From contig NZ_JAJTSZ010000011.1 of the NCBI RefSeq assembly GCF_021440195.1, forward strand, positions 1 to 64,000: a DNA stretch of 64,000 nt, given 5' to 3'. Position 1 is the first letter of the stretch; every line of letters begins with the position of its first letter. The notes under the pieces were generated by a model that made no database searches, was not told the DNA's origin, and was given only the letters and a program-made list of their open reading frames with translations. This DNA is from Dyadobacter sp. CY356 (lineage in GTDB: Bacteria > Bacteroidota > Bacteroidia > Cytophagales > Spirosomataceae). The position numbers and the translations under genes are program-made. Shown here piece after piece: positions 1-7,456 of the stretch.

Positions 1-118
1 CGAAACTAGCCCGAAGATGAATCTTCCACACAAGGGTCGTTGTAGACTACGACGTTGATAGGCTGCAGGTGTACGTGTAGAAATACATTCAGCTGAGCAG
101 TACTAATTACCCAACAGC
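1..118 (+). rRNA. 23S rRNA gene, 3' end (partial)
   Basis: The window opens inside the last helices of a large-subunit rRNA gene. The stretch near 95-110 carrying GAGCAGTACTAATTACCC corresponds to the conserved closing segment of bacterial 23S genes (compare GGTACTAATnnnCC in the family). The gene continues off the left edge. Its exact mature 3' end is uncertain by about ten bases. A 5S gene follows on the same strand, as expected for an rRNA operon. Confidence 0.9.
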
Positions 119-192
119 TTGCACAACTTTTAACTCATTCTCTTTTGCTTCCAATATGACATGAAATTCAATGAAGGAATTTTGAATAAGTG

Positions 193-238
193 AATGATTG
201 AATATTCTATCATTCCAACATTCTCTCATTCAATCATT
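193..238 (+). other. Inverted repeat in the 23S-5S spacer
   Basis: AATGATTGAAT at 193-203 and ATTCAATCATT at 228-238 are perfect 11-base complements with a 24-base loop. In the rRNA precursor this would form a stem, possibly an RNase III-type processing site. The role is inferred from position only. Confidence 0.5.
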
Positions 239-252
239 GTACACTCACAAAG

Positions 253-349
253 ATCTTGTTGGTGACTATTGGAATGGTTCGGAGCCACGTTGGCTTCACT
301 TCTTCCCTTAATCACAAATCCAACAGAAAATCTTGTTGGTGACTATTGG
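253..349 (+). repeat. 20-base direct repeat of the 5S 5' end
   Basis: The 20 bases at 253-272 (ATCTTGTTGGTGACTATTGG) recur exactly at 330-349, where they form the start of the 5S gene and its immediate leader. The bases after the first copy are also loosely similar to early 5S sequence (a C/T-rich CACTTCTTCCC against CACCTCTTCCC). This looks like a partial, decayed 5S copy inside the spacer. Confidence 0.7.
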
Positions 350-447
350 CCTGGTGTTCACCTCTTCCCATCCCGAACAGAGAAGTTAAGCCCAGAACCG
401 CCGATGATACTTGGGTCAAACCTGGTAAAGTAGGTAGTCGCCACAAT
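335..447 (+). rRNA. rrf: 5S rRNA
   Basis: Complete 5S rRNA gene. The universal core CCCATCCCGAACAGAGAAGT is present near 368-387. The 5' strand TGGTGACTA pairs with TAGTCGCCA near the 3' end to make the terminal helix. About 113 bases, normal for the family. The ends are placed from the helix and may be off by a few bases. It lies about 215 bases after the 23S end and is followed at once by a strong terminator. Confidence 0.93.
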
Positions 448-459
448 ACCATTACAATC

Positions 460-491
460 AATCCCATCTTCACAAGAGATGGGATTTTTTT
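460..491 (+). terminator. Terminator of the rRNA operon
   Basis: AATCCCATCT at 460-469 pairs perfectly with AGATGGGATT at 477-486 around a short loop, and a run of seven T (485-491) follows. This is a classic intrinsic terminator directly downstream of 5S. Confidence 0.9.
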
Positions 492-494
492 GGT

Positions 495-630
495 TGTGGC
501 TACCGCTTCCGGGACGCGCAGTCCCAGTTGGTATCGACTCCGACCGGCTATGCGCTCCGGTCAGAGAAGTTAAAGGGTACGCCTAGTGCACGGGTTGCCT
601 AAGCCGGGTGCACCCGGCCTGTCTATACCA
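495..630. other. GC-rich block with three small hairpins
   Basis: This block is clearly richer in G and C than the AT-rich DNA around it. It contains GGGAC/GTCCC (511-525), GACCGG/CCGGTC (542-562) and the perfect 16-base palindrome GCCGGGTGCACCCGGC (603-618). The words AGAGAAGTTAA near 563-573 echo the 5S core. No convincing coding frame: the one open frame here begins inside the 5S gene. Function unknown; it may be a remnant of another rRNA or tRNA locus. Confidence 0.4.
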
Positions 631-1137
631 TTTATAACTAATTTCAGCTTCAAAGGGAATGAATTTTTTTAGTCGCGATTAAGATAAATAAAACATTTCT
701 TATTTAAAGCTGCGTGCTCAAACAACACTTCGGACAGATAAATAACGCTTCAATTTTCCATTTGCCGCCCCAAAAAGTTACTGGATTGTTATTTTATTGT
801 CTTAAACGCTAGCCGTTATCCTCTCCTAGCCTAAATATCATCGATAAAGCCTGTTATTATGGGCTCTATACAAATCTTTACATGTATGTAAGGCGTATTA
901 TATATAACGTTTATCTTGGTTTGAACAAACAGCAGTATATTTGAATTATTGACAAGGACGATTTGTCGGGTGGTACTGTATTAAACGGTTTAAACACGAT
1001 TTCAATGACCAATAAAATAGATAGAACCAGATTGATATGATCTAAACAGAAGTACAGGCAATATAGATGTCGAATTATCTCATAACTGTTGTCTAGTGGA
1101 GAACATGTTCAGTTGCAAAACGTTATTGTATATAAAG
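631..1137. other. AT-rich intergenic stretch without visible genes
   Basis: About 500 bases between the rRNA locus and the dxs terminator. I see no open frame of useful length, no tRNA, and no strong hairpin with a T run. It may simply insulate the rRNA operon from the converging dxs transcript. Confidence 0.5.
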
Positions 1138-1173
1138 CAAAAATCTCTAAAACAGCATTAAGCTATTTTAGAG
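1138..1173 (-). terminator. Terminator of dxs
   Basis: Read on minus, CTCTAAAA..TTTTAGAG (1145-1173, with an inner AGC/GCT pair) forms a stem that is followed by ATTTTTGC. It sits 27 bases past the dxs stop. Confidence 0.8.
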
Positions 1174-1199
1174 GGTTACAAAATCTTATAATGCTATAA

Positions 1200-3134
1200 T
1201 TAAAAACTAACTGCCGCACCAGTATGCATTAAAGAGCGTATGGCTGCGAGAATCCCTTCCTTATCAAAACCACACTCACGGTGTAATTCATCCGGCTCGC
1301 CGTGTTCAACCAATGCATCAGGAATACCAAGTCGTTTTACATGCGAATTATATCCGTGATCGACCATAAATTCAAGCACAGCACTTCCAAAGCCACCTTG
1401 AAGGCAACCATCCTCTATTGTGATAATCCTGTCAAACTTGCTGAAAATCTCATGAAGCATCCCTTCATCAAGAGGTTTGACAAAACGCATGTCGTAATGC
1501 GCTGCACTAATTCCTTCCTTAACCAGCGTTTCACAGGCATCGACAGCATAATTACCAACAGGCCCTAATGTTAGTAAAGCAATATCATTACCCTCTTTAA
1601 TTTTGCGGCCTTTACCGATTTTTATTTCTTCAAATGGAGTCTGCCACTGCGGCATTACGCCATTTCCACGTGGATATCGTATGGTAAATGCCTGACGACC
1701 CTTTTGTATAACGTCAAGTTGCGCCGTATACATTAAATTACGTAACTCCTCCTCATTCATGGGTGAAGAAACGATCATATTTGGTATACACCGCATAAAT
1801 GCAATATCATAAGCCCCATGGTGCGTCGGACCGTCAGCACCAACTAAACCGGCTCTGTCAAGGCAGAATATTACAGGAAGTTCCTGCATACAAACATCAT
1901 GTACAACCTGGTCGTAGGAACGCTGCATGAATGTTGAGTAAATATTGCAATATACCACTTCACCTCGTGTTGCCATACCGGCAGAAAATGTTACCGCATG
2001 TTGTTCCGCAATTCCTACGTCGAAAGCTCTGTCAGGCATTGCTTTCATCATAATATTCAGAGAAGATCCCGAAGGCATTGCCGGCGTTACACCAACAATT
2101 TTTTCATTTTTCTCAGCCAGTTCTACCAAGGTATTTCCAAAGACGTCCTGGTACTTTGGAGCTTGTGGCGTATCGTAAATTTTTTTCTTTATTTCTCCGG
2201 TAATCTTATCAAATATACCAGGTGCATGCCATTTGGTTTGATCCTTCTCGGCAGGTCCGTAACCTTTTCCTTTAACCGTCAAACAATGCAAAATTTTTGG
2301 ACCCGGAATACTTTTTAAATCATTCAGAACTTCTGTCAAATGTCCGATATCATTTCCATCAATCGGGCCAAAATAACGAAGGCCTAACGATTCAAAAAGA
2401 TTACTTTGACGAAGAATCGCAGTTTTCATCATTGTTTCCACTTTTGAAACAACTTCTTGTGCGCTCTTTCCAAAATTGCTCATTTTACCAAGCATATTCC
2501 AGACTTCGTCTCTAAGTTTATTGTAGGTATGAGAAGTGGTAATATCTGTAAGATATTCTTTCAATGCACCAACATTTGGGTCAATGGCCATGCAGTTATC
2601 ATTCAGGATAATCAGCAGATTGGAATCTGTCGCGCCTGCATGATTCATTCCTTCGAAAGCCATACCAGCTGTCATAGCCCCGTCACCAATGATAGCAATA
2701 TGCTGACGGTCATGATGATTTTGTAAGGCGGATGCAACGGCCATGCCCAATGCCGAAGAAATAGAAGTAGATGAATGACCTACTCCAAATGCGTCATAAA
2801 TGCTTTCCTTGCGTTTTGGAAAACCCGAAAGTCCGCCATAAGTACGGTTAGAATGAAAGTTGTCACGGCGACCGGTAAGTATTTTATGGCCATAAGCCTG
2901 ATGCCCTACATCCCAGACAAGCTGGTCGTCAGGTGTATTAAAAACGTAATGAAGTGCTACCGATAATTCTACAACACCCAGGCTTGCACCAAAATGACCT
3001 CCGTAAACAGAAACATTGTCAATAATAAATTGACGTAACTCATTACAAACCTGTGGAAGTTGAGTTCGGTCCAGCTTTCTTAAATCCTCGGGAGAATCAA
3101 TCTTAGCAAGTAGTTTTCCTGGTGTAATAAGCAT
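1200..3134 (-). CDS. dxs: 1-deoxy-D-xylulose-5-phosphate synthase
   Basis: 644 residues, full length for DXS. It joins pyruvate and glyceraldehyde-3-phosphate with thiamine diphosphate to make DXP, the first step of the MEP isoprenoid pathway, in the cytoplasm. The thiamine-binding signature runs from GDGAMTAG (about residue 150) to NDN about 25 residues later. The AEQHAVTFSAGMA stretch (about 380-395) is the conserved region of the transketolase-like middle domain, and a C-terminal transketolase domain follows. The ATG gives a normal N terminus. A possible promoter box CAAAATTA (minus: TAATTTTG) lies at 3190-3197, between dxs and the rhomboid gene. dxr, the next pathway enzyme, is also in this window at 31632. 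Confidence 0.97.
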   Translation of the reverse strand: MLITPGKLLAKIDSPEDLRKLDRTQLPQVCNELRQFIIDNVSVYGGHFGASLGVVELSVALHYVFNTPDDQLVWDVGHQAYGHKILTGRRDNFHSNRTYGGLSGFPKRKESIYDAFGVGHSSTSISSALGMAVASALQNHHDRQHIAIIGDGAMTAGMAFEGMNHAGATDSNLLIILNDNCMAIDPNVGALKEYLTDITTSHTYNKLRDEVWNMLGKMSNFGKSAQEVVSKVETMMKTAILRQSNLFESLGLRYFGPIDGNDIGHLTEVLNDLKSIPGPKILHCLTVKGKGYGPAEKDQTKWHAPGIFDKITGEIKKKIYDTPQAPKYQDVFGNTLVELAEKNEKIVGVTPAMPSGSSLNIMMKAMPDRAFDVGIAEQHAVTFSAGMATRGEVVYCNIYSTFMQRSYDQVVHDVCMQELPVIFCLDRAGLVGADGPTHHGAYDIAFMRCIPNMIVSSPMNEEELRNLMYTAQLDVIQKGRQAFTIRYPRGNGVMPQWQTPFEEIKIGKGRKIKEGNDIALLTLGPVGNYAVDACETLVKEGISAAHYDMRFVKPLDEGMLHEIFSKFDRIITIEDGCLQGGFGSAVLEFMVDHGYNSHVKRLGIPDALVEHGEPDELHRECGFDKEGILAAIRSLMHTGAAVSF

Positions 3135-3223
3135 ATAGAAAGCTATTGAAAATCAGATTAGGCAATCAGCCTTAACATAAAAAGATACGCAAAATTAAGC
3201 AAATAGATGTTCACTACTGCTTT

Positions 3224-4141
3224 TTATTTTTGCTGACTCGCCTTGAACAATTTTTGCTTCTCTTCTTTGGTCAGACTCTCGTATCCTGACTTGGAAATTT
3301 TGTCCAAAATCGAATCAATTTCGTGTTGGTCAGGCATTTCTATTGTCGAAGAAGTTGTCGAAGACGAATAGACACTAGTGCTTCTGTATACCTGTTTTTC
3401 ACGATACGTAACCTGCATCGAAGGGCGTCTGCGGAAAAGTCCGGTCCACCCGTTCATGATAGCGTAGACTGGTTTACCCAGGTCGGTACCGTTTTGCAAC
3501 AGTTTGATAAAAATGTACCCAACCAGAGCCCCACCTAAATGGGCCAGGTTACCTCCTGCATTTGGCCCTACGGTTTGTGCAAGCGATAAAATAATATAGA
3601 AAAGTGCAATGAATTTGATTCGGATCGGCCCTAAGAAAATCAGGTTGAAAGTATAATTGGGAAGAAGCGTAGAAGCTCCTACCGCTACGGAAAATGCCGC
3701 TGCAGAAGCACCGAGCATGGTTGAGCTTTCAACCTGTGCCTGGAAAAATGGCAACAAATTGTAAATCAGCATATAAACCAAACCTCCTGCAATCCCTCCT
3801 AAAAAATACAGGGCAACAACACGTTTAGCGCCAAGATATTCATCTATCAGTTTACCAAACCAGTAGAAGAACAACATATTGAATAAAATATGGAAAATAT
3901 CTTCGTGTGTGAAGAAATAAGTTATCAGCGTCCATGGCTTCCGGATAAATTCCTGAGGGAATGCAGGAAGCTCAAGCATATCAATAATCCAGCTGTAAAT
4001 ATTGGATGACTGACTAAGTGTAAAAATGATTTTTACCAATAACAATACCAGAAAAACGGCCGTATTAATTAAAATAATTTTTACGAGCGAATTCTCCGAT
4101 TTCTCGAATTCTCTCTTAATGTCGTCAACAATATTGCTCAT
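3224..4141 (-). CDS. Rhomboid family intramembrane serine protease (longer paralogue)
   Basis: 305 residues with about six membrane spans. Rhomboid features are visible: HILFNML (membrane asparagine of the oxyanion region), LGASAAAF holding the nucleophile serine, and LAHLGGALVG holding the catalytic histidine. The usual GxSG reads GASA here, so the serine is kept but the following glycine is alanine. The soluble C-terminal tail (from about 235) is rich in serine and threonine. The next rhomboid gene ends 9 bases upstream, so both are probably co-transcribed. Substrate unknown. Confidence 0.9.
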   Translation of the reverse strand: MSNIVDDIKREFEKSENSLVKIILINTAVFLVLLLVKIIFTLSQSSNIYSWIIDMLELPAFPQEFIRKPWTLITYFFTHEDIFHILFNMLFFYWFGKLIDEYLGAKRVVALYFLGGIAGGLVYMLIYNLLPFFQAQVESSTMLGASAAAFSVAVGASTLLPNYTFNLIFLGPIRIKFIALFYIILSLAQTVGPNAGGNLAHLGGALVGYIFIKLLQNGTDLGKPVYAIMNGWTGLFRRRPSMQVTYREKQVYRSTSVYSSSTTSSTIEMPDQHEIDSILDKISKSGYESLTKEEKQKLFKASQQK

Positions 4142-4150
4142 CTTCTTCTT

Positions 4151-4936
4151 TCAATAAAAATTTTCTCTTTGTGTGCCCCAGTAACGCAACAATATATATG
4201 CAAATAGCATTCCTCCAACGTGTGCAAAATGCGCGACATTATCCGATTGCGCATTTTGTATCCCTGAGTATAGTTCATATAATCCGTAACACGCAACAAA
4301 GTATTTTGCTTTGATCGGAAACGGAATGAAGAGCATGAAAAGCTCCGTGTTTGGAAACAACATTCCAAACGCCATTAAAATCCCAAAAATTGCCCCTGAC
4401 GCCCCAACCATTGGCGTGCTAATGCTTGCCTGGTAAACGCTTTTTACAGCAACAATACTATTTTGAATATACGAAGGATTGGTAGGATTTTCTTCAAAAG
4501 CATTAAAAAAATCCAGGTTGGCCTGATAAAATCCTTTTGCATGGTGACTCATAAAGTCAACAAGCCCGTCCGGCGTTGGATATTGAACATAGACTTCAAC
4601 AGATTTAAGCAGTTGTGCATTTTCATAATATCCGATTCCTGAGAAAAGCAATCCTGCACCAATCCCTGTAAAAAAGTAAAAAAACAGGAATTTTTTTGGT
4701 CCCCACATTCTTTCCAGTAAAGGTCCAAACATAAATAAACCGAACATGTTACTGAATAAATGCCCGAATCCGCCATGTAGAAACATATAGGAAACAAATT
4801 GGTAAGGCATAAAAGCAGGCGACAGGATCGGCATTAAAGCAAATCTGTTGCTGATTGGTAAAATGTATGCGTCAACAATAAAAAACAGAACATTCAGGAT
4901 CAGTAAATTTCTAACCGTTGGCGTTATTTGTAACAT
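4151..4936 (-). CDS. Rhomboid family intramembrane serine protease
   Basis: 261 residues, multi-pass membrane protein. GHLFSNMFGLF carries the conserved HxxxN, GASGAIFG the nucleophile serine in the full GxSG form, and VAHFAHVGGM the catalytic histidine. A long hydrophilic insertion (about residues 115-165) separates early and late membrane segments. It is 9 bases upstream of the second rhomboid gene and 58 bases downstream of mutL. The two proteases differ in length and loop content, so they are ancient paralogues rather than a recent duplication. Cleaves membrane proteins within the bilayer; target unknown. Confidence 0.92.
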   Translation of the reverse strand: MLQITPTVRNLLILNVLFFIVDAYILPISNRFALMPILSPAFMPYQFVSYMFLHGGFGHLFSNMFGLFMFGPLLERMWGPKKFLFFYFFTGIGAGLLFSGIGYYENAQLLKSVEVYVQYPTPDGLVDFMSHHAKGFYQANLDFFNAFEENPTNPSYIQNSIVAVKSVYQASISTPMVGASGAIFGILMAFGMLFPNTELFMLFIPFPIKAKYFVACYGLYELYSGIQNAQSDNVAHFAHVGGMLFAYILLRYWGTQRENFY

Positions 4937-4994
4937 TCTAATTCAAAATCAAAAGTTTGTAATCTATAACTCTTTAAGAAATATTTTCGTTTCC

Positions 4995-6884
4995 TTATCC
5001 CTTAAAGATACTGCTTAACTTATCCATCGTCAATAAAACGATAATCGCTTCACCGCTAGGCGTTCTGTTAGGATCGGTCGAGGCAAAAAGCTGATCTATC
5101 AAAGTATGAATTTCAAGAAACGAAAGTTTGACGGCATATCGTACCGAAAACCTGCGCGCCAAAGCACGTGATAAACTTTCGGGTTTGTTCAATTTCAGAT
5201 CAGAATAACTTTGCTTCAATTGTTCAACCAGCTCTTCAAAAAGATCCTGCTCGCTTTCTTCGGGCAAATCAGCCGGGATTCCACGAATAATTAATTCATT
5301 AGCACCAAATTCATCAAACTCAAAACCCAGACTCCGGATTTCCTTTTTTGTCTCATTCACCAGCTGCATATCCGAATGTGTCAGACGGATCGTTTTTGGA
5401 AACAACAACTGCTGACAGGCACCATTTCTGTTCGTAAGCATTTTGCGATATCGCTCGTACAAAATGCGTTCATAAGCCGCTTTTTGATCTATCAGCATAA
5501 TACCGTCTTTTACCTGCGAAAGAATATACCGGTTGTGCAATTGAAATAACATCGCATCACTCTCAGGCGCAGAAATCACTTCCGAAGCCATCCGGTTAAC
5601 CTTACTGGCAATGGTCATTGGCTGTTCCTGATAGGAAGTTGGCCGTGAAACCGTGGTAGAATTCATTTCAAAAGCAGCAAGTTCCCGGCTTCTGTCATCG
5701 GTATTTTGCAGTCCTTCAAATAATTTATTCCAATTGGTAAGGTTCGTTTTCGATGGACCATTTTCCGCATGTCTCGATTGCGCAGCCCAATCCGGCATTA
5801 CCGTACGCGGAATGCTGTCATGATTCTGATCTGACTTTGACGGATTTAAGAAGTTTATATTATCCTCAAAATCAATTGATTGAGAAAGGTTATATACCCC
5901 AACTGCTTTTTTAACAGCCGCCATGATAATGGCATAAACCGAACGCTCATCGTCAAATTTTATCTCCGTTTTTGTCGGGTGAATGTTTATGTCGATATGA
6001 GCGGGATCTATTTCAATAAACAAAACATAAAACGGATGACTTCCTTCCGGAATGGTTCCATCAAATGCACTCGTTACCGCATGGTGCAGATAATTATGTT
6101 TGATATACCTGTCGTTTACAAAAAAGAATTGCTCACCTCTGGTTTTCCGGGCGAATTCCGGTTTTCCTATATATCCTCTTACGCTGATGTAAGATGTATC
6201 TTCCTGGCAGAAAGCCAGTTGTTCCCTATAATTCCGGCCATATATATCAATGATACGGCGGACCAGTTTTCCGGGAATCAGATTAAAAACTTCGGTATCA
6301 TTATGATGTAAACTAAAACCAACCTCCGGGTGCGCGAGTGCTATTCTTTGAAATTCATCCAGAATATGACGCATTTCTACTGAATTTGATTTAAGAAAAT
6401 TGCGCCTTGCCGGAACATTATAAAAAAGATTTTTCACACAAAGATTCGTTCCCGGCAGGCAGGCAACGGATTCCTGTGTTTTTATTTCTGAGCCTTCAAT
6501 TTTTATCAAGGTACCTAATTCATTTTCTGCCTGGCGGGTGCGCATTTCCACTTGTGCAATCGCAGCAATTGAGGCAAGTGCCTCACCACGGAATCCCATG
6601 GTACGGATCCTGAATAAATCTTCTGACTGACGGATTTTGGAAGTGGCGTGGCGTTCAAAAGACATCCTTGCGTCTGTTTCGGACATGCCAGATCCGTCAT
6701 CAATAATCTGAATAAGTGTACGGCCTGCTTCACGTAAAATAACCTGAATATTACCAGCTTTGGCGTCTATGGCATTTTCAAGAAGTTCTTTCACAACCGA
6801 TGCAGGGCGCTGGACAACTTCTCCGGCAGCGATCTGATTGGCTATGGAATCGGGTAATAATTGAATGATGTCGGAAGACGTCAT
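4995..6884 (-). CDS. mutL: DNA mismatch repair protein MutL
   Basis: 629 residues. The N-terminal GHKL ATPase is complete: ENAIDAKAG, DDGSGM and GFRGEALASI (roughly residues 35-105). A linker of low conservation covers about 340-430. The C-terminal dimerisation domain follows. Where endonuclease-type MutL proteins have DQHAxxExxxxE, this one reads DQKAAYERILYE, so the metal-binding histidine is lysine. The late CPHGRP motif reads as RTPSGEA. Nicking activity may therefore be weak or absent. MutL couples mismatch recognition by MutS to strand removal. Start: ATG before TSSDIIQLLP, as usual in the family. Confidence 0.96.
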   Translation of the reverse strand: MTSSDIIQLLPDSIANQIAAGEVVQRPASVVKELLENAIDAKAGNIQVILREAGRTLIQIIDDGSGMSETDARMSFERHATSKIRQSEDLFRIRTMGFRGEALASIAAIAQVEMRTRQAENELGTLIKIEGSEIKTQESVACLPGTNLCVKNLFYNVPARRNFLKSNSVEMRHILDEFQRIALAHPEVGFSLHHNDTEVFNLIPGKLVRRIIDIYGRNYREQLAFCQEDTSYISVRGYIGKPEFARKTRGEQFFFVNDRYIKHNYLHHAVTSAFDGTIPEGSHPFYVLFIEIDPAHIDINIHPTKTEIKFDDERSVYAIIMAAVKKAVGVYNLSQSIDFEDNINFLNPSKSDQNHDSIPRTVMPDWAAQSRHAENGPSKTNLTNWNKLFEGLQNTDDRSRELAAFEMNSTTVSRPTSYQEQPMTIASKVNRMASEVISAPESDAMLFQLHNRYILSQVKDGIMLIDQKAAYERILYERYRKMLTNRNGACQQLLFPKTIRLTHSDMQLVNETKKEIRSLGFEFDEFGANELIIRGIPADLPEESEQDLFEELVEQLKQSYSDLKLNKPESLSRALARRFSVRYAVKLSFLEIHTLIDQLFASTDPNRTPSGEAIIVLLTMDKLSSIFKG

Positions 6885-7130
6885 ATTTTAATGATGTAGG
6901 TTTGCTTTACTATAACAAATAAACAAATTTTTTTCTACACGATGGGTTATTTTGACAAGTAGCTGCTAACCGGAAATTGCTTTGTTAGTAACCGGCATCG
7001 AAAAAATTACATTATTTATTCGAATTTTGAATTTTATAGAAACCTTTAATTTAGTGTTAGCGTTGATAATTAGTAAATTATAGTTAATTTGTGAATCGAA
7101 TTTTAGTCCAGTGTAACTAACCCGATCTTT

Positions 7131-7295
7131 ATGAAAGCACCCATTTTTAAAAAGTTCAATTTTGGAATGGCCTTACAGTGGCTGATTTTTTTACCTGTGA
7201 TATTGCCTCTTTGCATTATTTTCGGAGCAGTCCAGGGTGTTTTGAGCATGGTTGAGAAAATGGCTCAACGCATGTGGATTGACATGGAGCTATGA
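7131..7295 (+). CDS. Small single-span membrane protein, 54 residues
   Basis: ATG at 7131 opens a 54-codon frame ending in TGA at 7293. It begins MKAPIFKKFNFGMALQWLIF. The basic N terminus is followed by one hydrophobic span (about residues 13-35) and an amphipathic, methionine-rich tail, the layout of a small inner-membrane protein. It sits alone on plus between mutL and nagB, both on minus. A very strong hairpin terminator follows 100 bases later. I do not recognise a family. Conservation in relatives would settle whether it is real. Confidence 0.5.
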   Translation: MKAPIFKKFNFGMALQWLIFLPVILPLCIIFGAVQGVLSMVEKMAQRMWIDMEL

Positions 7296-7397
7296 AGCCC
7301 TGCAATCCTTATTAAATTTTCATTCTGTTATTTCCAGTTATGAAATCCATTCGCACAACTATTCAGGATACACACGGAGTAAGATATAACTACTAAC

Positions 7398-7444
7398 AAA
7401 AAAGGAAAGAGCTGCAAATCAAATTTGCAGCTCTTTCCTTTTTT
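7398..7444. terminator. Bidirectional terminator, 22-base perfect stem
   Basis: AAAAAAGGAAAGAGCTGCAAAT (first 22 bases from 7398) pairs perfectly with 7423-7444 across a 3-base loop. A runs on one side and T runs on the other make it work in both directions. It serves the nagB fusion gene on minus (stop at 7457) and anything read on plus, which supports a transcript from the small gene at 7131. Confidence 0.93.
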
Positions 7445-7456
7445 ACACTTTATCCA

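Noticed and set aside
346..573. A 75-codon open frame on plus
   Set aside because: It lies in the 5S rRNA gene and its terminator.
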